Part shown: in pieces, positions 6,356 through 15,326 of the stretch | Numbering within the stretch: position 1 is the first letter of the stretch | How the letters are laid out: each line of letters begins with the position of its first letter | Assembly: GCA_031549965.1 (NCBI GenBank) | Contig: JAVBPB010000146.1 | Coordinates: 1-35,653 of the forward strand | Length of the DNA: 35,653 bases | Source: JAVBPB01 sp031549965 | GTDB taxonomy: Bacteria > Bacillota > Clostridia > Lachnospirales > Lachnospiraceae | Direction of reading: 5' to 3' | The notes under the pieces: generated by a model | What the model was told of the DNA's origin: nothing | Database searches by the model: none | The model's input: the letters and a program-made list of their open reading frames with translations, nothing else | Made by a program: the position numbers and the translations under genes

Positions 6356-8197
6356 ATGGCAGATATATTTAGAAGAATGAAATTTCTAAATAATCAGAAG
6401 ATGATTACACAATTTTTAGTTTTATATTTAGTAATAATAGCTTTGCCAATAGTAGCTCTTGCTTTCTATTCATTTAATGAACTAAAGAAAATGAATGAGG
6501 AACAACTTATACAAAATCTTGATAATTATATGGTACAAAGTATTAATAATGTTAATGAAAAGATAAATGAGATTGATCAATTAGCTCAATTAACAGTTAA
6601 CAAGAAGGGTTTGTCTGATTATTTAATAGATAAAAGGGATTTATCAGTAGAGGAATTAATGTTTTTTAAAGACAATTACGCATCAGATATGGAAAGAATA
6701 AGGAATGCAAACACAGATGTATTTCAATTGAGGCTTTATTTACGAAGTGAAAATATTTTAGAAATGTGGCCTACAATTTATAGTGAAAAAAGACTTATAT
6801 ATCAGGACTGGGTAGATGAAATTAATTTTAGTAATAAAGAAAGTTTATGGAAAATATTTACAAAAGAGCTTGTTATACCAAGATATAGCTATGATAAGAG
6901 TACACGCCCAAGAACTATTGTAGCATACTATAGCCAAATTAGGAGTAGAAATATTTATTTGGGTTTATTAGAAGTAAATATGGATGTTAAAGTTTTCTTC
7001 AGTGGTATGTTTGCGGAAAATGAACTAAATGGAGAAGGATTTACAGTTGTAAAACAAAAGAATGGGGACTTTCACTTTAATTATGAAAATTATTTTCTTA
7101 GTAAAAGGGATATAGATTATAAATTATTAGAAAAACAGTTATATGACAAAACAGAAAATGATAAAGGATATTTTAACCTGGATATATTAGGCGAGAACGT
7201 ATTAGTTGCATATGATTATATTGAAAGACTGGATATGTATATGTATAACGCAATTTCTACAGGTTTTTACGATAATAAATATAATGAACAACGTAATATA
7301 TTAATAGCAATAGGTGTGTCTATGATAATTGTATTATCGATACTAACATACATTATTATTGCAATGATCTTAAAAAGATTAAATAAAGTTATAGGTGCAA
7401 TGCGTCAGGTGCAGGATGGTAATATGGATGTTAAAATAGACATAGATGGAAGTGATGAGATTTCCGAGTTAGCATATCATATGAAAAAAATGCTCACTCG
7501 TATAAACGAATTAATTGCACTTGTACTAAAAAAACAAGAAGTTACTAAGGACGCGGAAATTAAAGCATTACAGACTCAAATAAATGCACATTTTATATAT
7601 AATACATTAGAAACTATTAAAATGATGGCGGAAATACAAGATCAATTTATGATTTCTGACTCAATTACTTCTCTGGGAAGACTAATGCGTTATAGTATGA
7701 GCTGGAGTACAGCATCAGTACAATTATCAGAAGAATTAAATTATGTTAAAAATTATATAGCACTCCTAAATATAAGAAGAGAAAATGAAATAATACTAAA
7801 CTTTAGTATAGAAGAAGGGTTGCAAGATTATAATATTTTAAAAATGTCAGTTCAGCCAATAATTGAAAATGCAGTTAGGCATGGAATAGAGCCGTGTGAA
7901 AGTGAGGCAGTAATTAAAATAAAAGCATTTTCCAACAATGGGGAGGTATATATAGAGATAACTGATAATGGCATTGGGATGGCACCTGAAGAAGTTATTA
8001 AACTACAAAATACAATTGATGGAATTGAAAATACAGTGTATAATGCTAAAGGGAATGGAATTGGACTTCATAATATTAATGAGAGAATCCAAATATTCTA
8101 TGGCAAACAATATGGTATAAAAGTAATAAGCAAGAAAGAGTGTTATACTAAAATCCGTATGGAATTGCCTTTAGTTTTAGAAATCGAGGAGGGTTAA
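6356..8197 (+). CDS. Sensor histidine kinase, YesM-like (LytS/His_kinase family)
   Basis: This 613-residue membrane kinase senses a signal outside the cell and phosphorylates the AraC-type regulator encoded next. Layout: membrane helix at about 18-40; extracellular sensing domain 41-312; second helix about 314-339; HAMP linker about 340-392; His_kinase domain with phosphoacceptor His412 in QINAHFIYNTLE; ATPase domain with N-box ENAVRHG (Asn505), DNGIGM (537-542) and GNGIGLHNI (566-574). The Pro of the usual INPHF is Ala here; the His is intact. The start has AAAGGAG just upstream. The gene is followed after a tandem TAATAA by the regulator. Ligand sensing probably involves the imported sugar or its binding protein, by analogy with other YesMN pairs. 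Confidence 0.93.
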   Translation: MADIFRRMKFLNNQKMITQFLVLYLVIIALPIVALAFYSFNELKKMNEEQLIQNLDNYMVQSINNVNEKINEIDQLAQLTVNKKGLSDYLIDKRDLSVEELMFFKDNYASDMERIRNANTDVFQLRLYLRSENILEMWPTIYSEKRLIYQDWVDEINFSNKESLWKIFTKELVIPRYSYDKSTRPRTIVAYYSQIRSRNIYLGLLEVNMDVKVFFSGMFAENELNGEGFTVVKQKNGDFHFNYENYFLSKRDIDYKLLEKQLYDKTENDKGYFNLDILGENVLVAYDYIERLDMYMYNAISTGFYDNKYNEQRNILIAIGVSMIIVLSILTYIIIAMILKRLNKVIGAMRQVQDGNMDVKIDIDGSDEISELAYHMKKMLTRINELIALVLKKQEVTKDAEIKALQTQINAHFIYNTLETIKMMAEIQDQFMISDSITSLGRLMRYSMSWSTASVQLSEELNYVKNYIALLNIRRENEIILNFSIEEGLQDYNILKMSVQPIIENAVRHGIEPCESEAVIKIKAFSNNGEVYIEITDNGIGMAPEEVIKLQNTIDGIENTVYNAKGNGIGLHNINERIQIFYGKQYGIKVISKKECYTKIRMELPLVLEIEEG

Positions 8198-8200
8198 TAA

Positions 8201-9700
8201 ATGAGAACATTATTGGTTGTAGATGACGAAAAATTTATTCGACAGGGGATATGTGCAATTATAAATCGTTCAGGTAAGTTTGACATTATTTTGGAAGCAA
8301 AAAATGGGAAAGAGGCTTTGGATATTATTGAAAGCAGAAACGTAGACATTATGGTAACAGATATACGTATGCCCATTTTAGATGGTATTGGACTAATAAA
8401 AAGTCTAAAAGAAAAAGAAAATAAGCCTAAAACGGTTATACTAAGTGGATATGATGAATTTAACTATGCAAAAGAAGCACTAAATTGTGGTGCAAAATCA
8501 TATTTATTAAAACCGGTTGACAGAAAAGAATTACTTGATGTAATTGATAATTTAGAAAAAGAAATTATTTTAGAAGAACAAAAAGAAAATAATCATAAGG
8601 GAATGGCAAATTACATTAGTCAGGTTACAGAAAATGAATTAAACTTTATTTTTTTAAATGAAGATATAAAAGAAGATGAAGTTGAAAGAATTGTTTCTAA
8701 CCTTAATTTGAATATATTTGACAAGCCATTTTATTTAAGCATCTTTATGTCAAAAAATGGAGAAAATGACGACTTGTTTTTTATTACATATTTAGAAGAA
8801 TATTTAAAAGGAAAAGAGTTTTTATGCATTCAAAATACTAAAGGTCAGTATGTATTAATTACAAGAGAATTACCTTCAATATCTTTAATTGGAGAAATTA
8901 ATAGAAACTTTGACAATAAATATATTCAAGCAGTAAGCGGATTAGTTGAAAAAAATCTTAGAGTAGCATATGAACAGGCAGTCTTAGCACTTAATTACAG
9001 GGTATTAATTGAGGGTGATATAATTCAATATAATAAAACATTAAATCGTGTGGCTCAATATACTATTATAAATGAAGACTTTGATAAAATATTTAATATG
9101 ATTAATGCAAAAAGACCTGAAGAGGCAATTGAACTACTTCATAATATTTTCTCAGGTAAGAATTACGTTGTGAGATACTATGAAGAATGTGGAGAATTAT
9201 TTTATAAAAGTGTAATTTACTATTTTGAAAAATCTATGCCCGATGTTATAAATAGACTAAAAACAGAATTTAATAGTATGGATGATATATATAATTTTAG
9301 AAATATTAGAACCTATCTTGAATGTGCAACACAATATGTTAGAGGAATTGTAAACAACAAAGATTGTACTGTAGCTGAAAACATAAATAACAAAGAAATA
9401 GATATTGCCTTACTATATATAAATGAAAACTATGATAAAGATCTTAATCTGGCAATTGTTTCTAACTATGTATCTCTTAGCTACTCATATTTTTCATTGA
9501 TGTTTAAAGAGAAAACAGGATTGGGGTTTACAGACTATTTAAAGATGGTAAGAATAAACAAATCAAAGGAACTATTAAAAAATTCTGAATTTAAGATTTA
9601 TGAAATTGCTCAAAAAGTAGGATATGAAAATCCAAAGCAATTTATGAAAGTATTTAGAAAAGCTACAGGAATAAGCCCAAGTGAATTTAGAGAATTATAA
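8201..9700 (+). CDS. AraC-type response regulator, YesN-like
   Basis: This 499-residue protein is the cytoplasmic partner of the preceding kinase. The receiver domain (1-120) has the acidic pair Asp8/Asp9, phosphoacceptor Asp54 (MVTDIRMP) and conserved Lys104 (YLLKPVD). A poorly conserved linker of about 270 residues follows. The C-terminal 100 residues form a double helix-turn-helix of the AraC/XylS type, including IALLYINENY, the first recognition region around LSYSYFSLMFKEKTG and the end motif GYENPKQFMKVFRKATGISPSEFR. The start lies right after two stop codons of the kinase gene, and its GAGGAGGG ribosome site is inside that gene, so translation is coupled. It likely activates the transport and enzyme genes of this cluster. 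Confidence 0.94.
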   Translation: MRTLLVVDDEKFIRQGICAIINRSGKFDIILEAKNGKEALDIIESRNVDIMVTDIRMPILDGIGLIKSLKEKENKPKTVILSGYDEFNYAKEALNCGAKSYLLKPVDRKELLDVIDNLEKEIILEEQKENNHKGMANYISQVTENELNFIFLNEDIKEDEVERIVSNLNLNIFDKPFYLSIFMSKNGENDDLFFITYLEEYLKGKEFLCIQNTKGQYVLITRELPSISLIGEINRNFDNKYIQAVSGLVEKNLRVAYEQAVLALNYRVLIEGDIIQYNKTLNRVAQYTIINEDFDKIFNMINAKRPEEAIELLHNIFSGKNYVVRYYEECGELFYKSVIYYFEKSMPDVINRLKTEFNSMDDIYNFRNIRTYLECATQYVRGIVNNKDCTVAENINNKEIDIALLYINENYDKDLNLAIVSNYVSLSYSYFSLMFKEKTGLGFTDYLKMVRINKSKELLKNSEFKIYEIAQKVGYENPKQFMKVFRKATGISPSEFREL

Positions 9701-9714
9701 AAAGGAGTGTATGT

Positions 9715-12700
9715 ATGATAATAAACAACTATAACAAGATAAAACCTTTTGCTGGATTTCTTGCAGGAATTGCAGGACTAAAAGGAATACCTCTATGGAC
9801 TTTTTATGTAAATAGAGGACAAGGAATTTGCAGTTTTGGAATAAATAATAAAGATAATTCAATAACTGAAGTATTTCCAGCACATCAGGCCTATCAAAAC
9901 GTTTCATATAATGGTTTTAGAACGTTTATTAAGGGGGAAAGAGAAGGGAAAAACTTTTATTTTGAACCTTTTACTGAATTTTTGAGAAAAACCCAAAAAG
10001 AAGAAATGAATATACATCCTAATCAATTAGAAATAGATTCTCTTAATGAGGAAGATGGTATTAGAACCCATATTACATATTTTACAATGCCCAATGAAAA
10101 CTATGCAGGTTTGGTTAGAAAGGTAACTATTACAAATACCGTAGATAGTACTGTATCGATTGAATTACTTGACGGGCTTCCTGCAATAATACCTTATGGT
10201 ATAGATTTTATAGGTTTTAAAACAATGGGAAATACATTAAAAGCATGGATGGATGTTTTTAATTTAGACAACAAAGTACCTGTATATAAAGTACGTTCCT
10301 CTACAGCAGATAGTGCAAAGGTTGAAGAAATTAACAGCGGATATTTTTATCTAAGCTTTTTAGACGGAGAAATAATACAGCCTATAGTTGATGCTAAGAT
10401 TGTATTTGACAACAATTTAGCACTTACATATCCTGAAAACTTCTTACAAAATGACTTAGAACATTTATTAAATACTAAGCAAGTAACTTCAAATAAAGTA
10501 CCATGCGGTTTCTCGGGAGTTAAGAAAGAACTTAAGGCAGGTGAATCGGTTGAATTTTATACAATTATAGGATTCATGGAAGACGTAGATAAAGCCAATG
10601 ATTTAACTGCTATGGCGTCATTTAAGAAAATGGATCAAAAGCAGGCAGAAACTAATATTATTGTTGATGAATTATTAAACTCTGTAGAGACGAAAACTGG
10701 CATTTCGGTATTTGATGATTATATTAAGCAATGTTTCTTAGACAATATGCTTCGTGGAGGATTTCCAATTATTCTTGCAGACAAGGTATACTATGTATAT
10801 TCAAGAAAGCATGGAGATCTTGAAAGAGATTATAATTACTTTTCAATTGCACCAGAATATTATTCACAAGGCAATGGTAACTTTAGAGATGTTAATCAAA
10901 ACAGAAGAAATGACATCTTTTTCAATCCAAGTGTGGGTGACTTTAATATTAAGATGTTTTTTAGCTTTATACAGGCAGACGGATATAATCCACTGCTAAT
11001 TCAAGGTACGAACTTCTTACTTGATACGAATAAGGTAACTCAAAAACTAGATGATAGGCTTAATAAATTCTTTGAAAAATCTTTTACACCAGGTAAACTT
11101 ATGAAATTTGCAGAAGATAATAATATTACTATTAATGAAGAACTTACTAATGAAATATTTGCAAATTCTAGTCAAATTTTAGAGGCTAATTTTGGAGAAG
11201 GATATTGGATTGACCACTTTACATACAATCTTGACTTAATAGAAGCCTACAAAGCAATTTATCCAGATAAAATGAATGCTTTATTATTTGAAGATAATTC
11301 ATATATGTTTTATGACAGTCCAGCGATTGTATCAGTACGTAAGAAAAAATATGTAAAAACAGGTGAAAAAATCAGACAATATAATGCAATAATTGAAAGT
11401 AAAGAAAAAGAAAAATTAATCAAGGAAAGATTAGATAAAACACCTTTTGGAAAGTTTATGCATATAAAGGATAACCAATTGTACACTACTAATCTTTATG
11501 TAAAGTTATTTGCATTGGCAGTAACTAAGTTTTCATTACTTGATCCATATGGCATGGGTATCGAAATGGAAGCTAATAAACCAGGATGGAATGATTCATT
11601 AAATGGAATGCCAGGATTATTTGGCTCAGGTGTTTCAGAACTTATTGAGTTAAAGAGAATAATTGATTTTATGCTTCAAATAGATGATATAAAGGAAAAA
11701 ACAGTTGAAATACCAGAAGAATTAGTAGAATTAAGCGAAAATCTTTTTAATATTAACGAAATTGAAACCTTTAATTATTGGGATAAATCAGCAAATTACA
11801 GAGAAGAATACAGAGAAAAAACTAATTTTGGATTCTCTGGAAATAGTAAAGTAATAAATATAGTAGTTTTAAATAAATATTTAAGCCACTATATTGAAAT
11901 TATTAATGCAGGCTTAGATAAATGCTTAATTGCAGGAAATGGAATATACCCAACATATTTTACATATGAAGTGTCTGATTATGAAGTTATTGAGGATAAT
12001 GAAAGTTATATAAAAGTTAAAGAATTTAAGCAGCATATGTTACCATACTTCTTAGAAGGACCAGCCAGAGGACTTAAGGTGGCTGATAAAAAACTATCTA
12101 AGAGCATACATCAAAAGGTTCAGGAAAGTAATATATATGATAAGAAATTAAAAATGTATAAGGTTAATGAGTCTATTCAAAATGAAAGCTTTGAGATAGG
12201 AAGAAGTCGTGCTTTTACTCCTGGATGGTTGGAAAATGAATCAGTATTTATGCACATGGAATATAAATATATGCTTTCAATGTTAAAGTCTGGATTATAT
12301 AATGAATTTTTTGAGGAGATTAAAAATGTAATGCCTCCATTTATGAATCCAGAGGTATATGGAAGAAGTATTTTAGAAAATTCATCTTTTATTGCAAGCA
12401 GTGCAAATCCAGATGAATCAATTCATGGTAACGGGTATGTAGCCAGATTAAGTGGATCAACAGCAGAAATGATTAGCATGTGGTTTATTATGTTTGCCGG
12501 TGAATATCCATTTGTTTATAAAGATAATAAATTAACCCTTGAATTAAAACCGTCTCTTCCAGGTTGGATATTTGATGCAGACAACAAGGTATGCATAAGA
12601 TTCCTTGGTAATTGTGATTTAACATATCATAATCCTGAAAGGCATGACACTTATGAAGGACTTTTAATAAAGCGTATTATACTATTTGAAAATGGTAAGG

Positions 12701-12789
12701 CAGTTGAAATTAAGGGAAGCATTATAGAAGAAGGCTATGCACAAAAAATTCGTGATGGTTTAATTGAAAAAATAGACGTATTCTTTTAA
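9715..12789 (+). CDS. GH94-like glycoside phosphorylase (cellobiose phosphorylase-related), large form
   Basis: This 1,024-residue cytoplasmic enzyme has no signal peptide. By family it would split a beta-glucoside with inorganic phosphate to give a sugar 1-phosphate. An N-terminal beta-sandwich (about 1-300, with FYVNRGQGICSFGINNKD and FPAHQAYQ) is followed by an (alpha/alpha)6-barrel. PGWNDSLNGMPG holds the likely general acid Asp627, equivalent to the WND motif of cellobiose phosphorylase, and SGST at 913-916 matches the phosphate-binding end region. It is about 200 residues longer than cellobiose phosphorylase (about 800) and close to 1,2-beta-oligoglucan phosphorylases (over 1,000), whose loci also carry a binding protein and two permeases. 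That makes oligoglucan a good candidate, but linkage specificity is not proven. GGAG lies just before the ATG, and the gene follows the regulator after 14 bases. Confidence 0.78.
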   Translation: MIINNYNKIKPFAGFLAGIAGLKGIPLWTFYVNRGQGICSFGINNKDNSITEVFPAHQAYQNVSYNGFRTFIKGEREGKNFYFEPFTEFLRKTQKEEMNIHPNQLEIDSLNEEDGIRTHITYFTMPNENYAGLVRKVTITNTVDSTVSIELLDGLPAIIPYGIDFIGFKTMGNTLKAWMDVFNLDNKVPVYKVRSSTADSAKVEEINSGYFYLSFLDGEIIQPIVDAKIVFDNNLALTYPENFLQNDLEHLLNTKQVTSNKVPCGFSGVKKELKAGESVEFYTIIGFMEDVDKANDLTAMASFKKMDQKQAETNIIVDELLNSVETKTGISVFDDYIKQCFLDNMLRGGFPIILADKVYYVYSRKHGDLERDYNYFSIAPEYYSQGNGNFRDVNQNRRNDIFFNPSVGDFNIKMFFSFIQADGYNPLLIQGTNFLLDTNKVTQKLDDRLNKFFEKSFTPGKLMKFAEDNNITINEELTNEIFANSSQILEANFGEGYWIDHFTYNLDLIEAYKAIYPDKMNALLFEDNSYMFYDSPAIVSVRKKKYVKTGEKIRQYNAIIESKEKEKLIKERLDKTPFGKFMHIKDNQLYTTNLYVKLFALAVTKFSLLDPYGMGIEMEANKPGWNDSLNGMPGLFGSGVSELIELKRIIDFMLQIDDIKEKTVEIPEELVELSENLFNINEIETFNYWDKSANYREEYREKTNFGFSGNSKVINIVVLNKYLSHYIEIINAGLDKCLIAGNGIYPTYFTYEVSDYEVIEDNESYIKVKEFKQHMLPYFLEGPARGLKVADKKLSKSIHQKVQESNIYDKKLKMYKVNESIQNESFEIGRSRAFTPGWLENESVFMHMEYKYMLSMLKSGLYNEFFEEIKNVMPPFMNPEVYGRSILENSSFIASSANPDESIHGNGYVARLSGSTAEMISMWFIMFAGEYPFVYKDNKLTLELKPSLPGWIFDADNKVCIRFLGNCDLTYHNPERHDTYEGLLIKRIILFENGKAVEIKGSIIEEGYAQKIRDGLIEKIDVFF

Positions 12790-12804
12790 TTATAGGAGGT
12801 TATT

Positions 12805-14136
12805 ATGAAGGTTTACTTAACAGCTAAAGACACTGAAAATAGAATTAAATTAATGGAAGAAATTGAATTGTCTACAAGTAATGATGGAGATATTAAAGTT
12901 GACAGTACAAAAACATATCAAGAAATTATTGGTTTTGGAGGAGCTTTAACAGAATCAGCAGCAGTTTCACTTTCAAAAGTAAGTGAAGAAAACAGAGAAA
13001 AAGCTTTAACTTATTATTACAGTGAAGAAGGTTTAAATTACAATATGGGCAGAGTTCATATACACAGTTGTGACTTTGCATTGGGTAATTATACTTATAT
13101 TGATGAAGGTGATGAAAGCCTTGAAAGCTTCTCAATTGATCACGATAGAGAACTTATTATTCCACTTATAAAAGATGCAGTAAAGATTGCAAACAAGCCT
13201 TTAAAAATGTTGGCTTCTCCATGGAGCCCTCCTGCATTTATGAAAACAAACAAGGAAATGAATCACGGCGGTAAGCTTTTAGCTGAGTATGCTAGTGCAT
13301 GGGCAAAATACTATGTTAAATTCATAAAAGCATATGCAGAGGAAGGAATTGAAATTGAAAGTATTACTGTTCAAAATGAGCCGGCTGCAACTCAAATTTG
13401 GGATTCATGTATTTATTCCCCAGAAGAAGAAGGAGATTTTGTTAAAAACCATTTAGGGCCGGAATTAGAAAAAGCAGGTTTATCCCACATAAAAATTTAT
13501 ATTGTGGATCACAATCGTGATTTACTTCCAAAAAGACCACAAATCACTCTGTCTGATCCGGATGCTAATAAATATATTTATGGTACTGCTATACACTGGT
13601 ATGTAAGTGAAGAATTTGAAAATTTAAGTAAGCTGCATGATCTTTTTCCTGACAAACATTTATTATTTTCAGAAGGTTGCCATGAAGGTGCACCAATGTA
13701 CACAGAAGATGGTGAACATATAGACCAATGGAGTATTGGTGAGCGTTATGCAAGAAATATATTAAATGATTTTTTAAATTGGAATGAGGGTTATTTAGAC
13801 TGGAACATAGTATTAGATGAAACCGGCGGGCCAAACCATGTATCTAATTTTTGTGAAGCTCCTATTATTGCGGATACTAAAAAAGATGTACTATATATTA
13901 ATAGCTCATATTACTATATTGGACATTTTAGCAAGTTTGTTAAACCAAATGCTAAAAGAATCGGAATCAAAACGGATGGTGATGTGTCTGCTATTGGATT
14001 TAAAAATACGGATGACTCGATTGTGATTGTTGTATTAAATGAAACAGATAATTTACAGTCTTTTAGATTAAATGTTGATGGTAAGGCGGCTAATTATGAA
14101 ATGCCGGCACATTCAATTGCTACATTTGTAATTTAA
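12805..14136 (+). CDS. Glycoside hydrolase family 30 enzyme (glucosylceramidase-like beta-glycosidase)
   Basis: This 443-residue enzyme is a retaining beta-glycosidase of family GH30. The catalytic acid is Glu192 in TVQNEPAATQ and the nucleophile is Glu290 in LLFSEGC. Other family marks are IIGFGGALTESAA (41-53), RVHIHSCDF (83-91) and LASPWSPPAFMKTN (136-149). The last 80 residues form the beta-sandwich that flanks the barrel. There is no signal peptide, so it acts inside the cell on imported oligosaccharides. TAGGAGG lies upstream and the gap to the phosphorylase is 15 bases, so it is the last gene of the operon. Pairing a phosphorylase with a GH30 suggests one trims the non-reducing end or branches that the other cannot. 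Exact substrate (beta-1,6, beta-1,3 or glucosyl/xylosyl) is open. Confidence 0.92.
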   Translation: MKVYLTAKDTENRIKLMEEIELSTSNDGDIKVDSTKTYQEIIGFGGALTESAAVSLSKVSEENREKALTYYYSEEGLNYNMGRVHIHSCDFALGNYTYIDEGDESLESFSIDHDRELIIPLIKDAVKIANKPLKMLASPWSPPAFMKTNKEMNHGGKLLAEYASAWAKYYVKFIKAYAEEGIEIESITVQNEPAATQIWDSCIYSPEEEGDFVKNHLGPELEKAGLSHIKIYIVDHNRDLLPKRPQITLSDPDANKYIYGTAIHWYVSEEFENLSKLHDLFPDKHLLFSEGCHEGAPMYTEDGEHIDQWSIGERYARNILNDFLNWNEGYLDWNIVLDETGGPNHVSNFCEAPIIADTKKDVLYINSSYYYIGHFSKFVKPNAKRIGIKTDGDVSAIGFKNTDDSIVIVVLNETDNLQSFRLNVDGKAANYEMPAHSIATFVI

Positions 14137-14147
14137 TATTTATAAAC

Positions 14148-14189
14148 AAACGGACGATTTTGGAGTTTTCTAAAATCGTCCGTTTATTT
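14148..14189. terminator. Terminator of the oligosaccharide utilisation operon
   Basis: AAACGGACGATTTT (14148-14161) pairs perfectly with AAAATCGTCCGTTT (14172-14185) around a 10-base loop, followed by ATTTT. It closes the operon after the GH30 gene. Confidence 0.85.
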
Positions 14190-14217
14190 TCCCCACATAT
14201 TAGCCCATTAGAATTAC

Positions 14218-14247
14218 TTGACCGGAATTGGATATATATGATAAAAT
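14218..14247 (+). promoter_or_regulatory. Candidate promoter of the first REC-SARP regulator
   Basis: TTGACC (14218-14223) and TAAAAT (14242-14247) are 18 bases apart, with a TGN extension (14239-14241) before the -10. It follows the operon terminator and would give a leader of about 85 bases before the gene at 14340. The match is reasonable but not decisive. Confidence 0.45.
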
Positions 14248-14339
14248 TAATAGAAATAAGATTTCATTATCTAAGTAATTTCATTATGTAAAGAATAAGA
14301 GAATATTAATACAATTTTTTAGTAGGGGAGGTTGAATTA

Positions 14340-15131
14340 ATGAATATTATTGCTGTTGACGATGAGGAACCATTACTTTCTGACTTAAGGGAGATTATAG
14401 AGGAACTATTTCCAGAGGGAGCTATAAATTGTTTTGTCACCACAAGAGAGGCACTTGATTTTGCTAGTAAAACTTCTGTAGATTTTGCTTTTCTTGATAT
14501 TGAGATAGACAGCATAAATGGACTTGAACTTGCTAAGAAATTAAAAGACATATCTGGCAAAACCAAAATTATTTTTGCAACGGGTTATTCTGATTATGCA
14601 TATGATGCTTTTGGAGTATTTGCAAGTGGTTACCTCTTAAAACCTATAACAAAAGAAGCTGTACTTGAAACTTTGATGCATTTAGATAGTTACAAAAATA
14701 CATTAGAGTGCAATATCTATGTTCAGACTTTTGGAGAATTTAATATATTTGTAAACCAAAAGAAAATTTCATTTCCACGTAGCAAAGCTAAAGAGTTGCT
14801 TGCATATCTTGTGTTTAAACGAGGAACTAGCTGTACTTCAGGTGAACTTATGTCCATACTATATGAAGATAAGGACTTAACACATTCCATCAAGCATCAG
14901 TTACAAACAACAATATCCGTTATGATGAAAACATTAAAAGAAGCAGGAGCTAAAGACATAATCATTAAAAATTTCAATAGTTTATCTATTGATGTATCGA
15001 AAATTGATTGCGATTATTATCATTTTCTTAGATGGGAGCCAGATGCAATAAATGCGTATTCAGGAGAATTTATGAAAAATTACAACTGGGCTGAATTTGT
15101 TATAACTTATTTAGATAAAAAAGCATTGTAA
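14340..15131 (+). CDS. Response regulator with SARP-like winged-helix output (copy 1, no adjacent kinase)
   Basis: This 263-residue protein joins a receiver domain (1-115; Asp7/Asp8, phosphoacceptor Asp53 in FLDIEI, Lys101 in YLLKPIT) to a winged-helix DNA-binding domain (about 122-205). Its opening IYVQTFGEFNIFVNQKKISF, SKAKELLAYLVFKRG and CTSGEL match the OmpR/SARP type. The C-terminal 55 residues (CDYYHFLR... YSGEFMKNYNWAEF) resemble a shortened bacterial transcriptional activation domain. No kinase gene is beside it. The gene at 21579 encodes a close paralog, and both flank the 2,050-residue surface protein. GGGGAGG precedes the start, and a strong terminator lies directly after the stop, so it is transcribed alone. 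It could regulate the surface protein gene next to it. Confidence 0.88.
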   Translation: MNIIAVDDEEPLLSDLREIIEELFPEGAINCFVTTREALDFASKTSVDFAFLDIEIDSINGLELAKKLKDISGKTKIIFATGYSDYAYDAFGVFASGYLLKPITKEAVLETLMHLDSYKNTLECNIYVQTFGEFNIFVNQKKISFPRSKAKELLAYLVFKRGTSCTSGELMSILYEDKDLTHSIKHQLQTTISVMMKTLKEAGAKDIIIKNFNSLSIDVSKIDCDYYHFLRWEPDAINAYSGEFMKNYNWAEFVITYLDKKAL

Positions 15132-15177
15132 AAATGACGTAAATAAATTTTATTAAATTTATTTACGTCATTTTTTT
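15131..15177 (+). terminator. 20-bp perfect-stem terminator after the first REC-SARP gene
   Basis: AAAATGACGTAAATAAATTT (15131-15150) pairs perfectly with 15155-15174 around the loop TATT; Ts run to 15177. The stem begins at the last base of the stop codon. It separates the regulator from the large surface-protein gene. Confidence 0.92.
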
Positions 15178-15326
15178 ATGTACAAATTAGATGTTAGTTT
15201 GATGTAGTTAATAGGCTATAATTACTACATGGTATAAAATGGAATAGGAAAGGAATAAATTTGCTACTTCAATGAGTACTTATAAAGTAAAAAAATAAAC
15301 TATTAGCGAAAGGAAAGTTAAAAATT

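Noticed and set aside
13589..13834. Minus-strand 81-codon open frame
   Set aside because: It lies wholly inside the GH30 gene, which has complete catalytic motifs, and shows no ribosome binding site.
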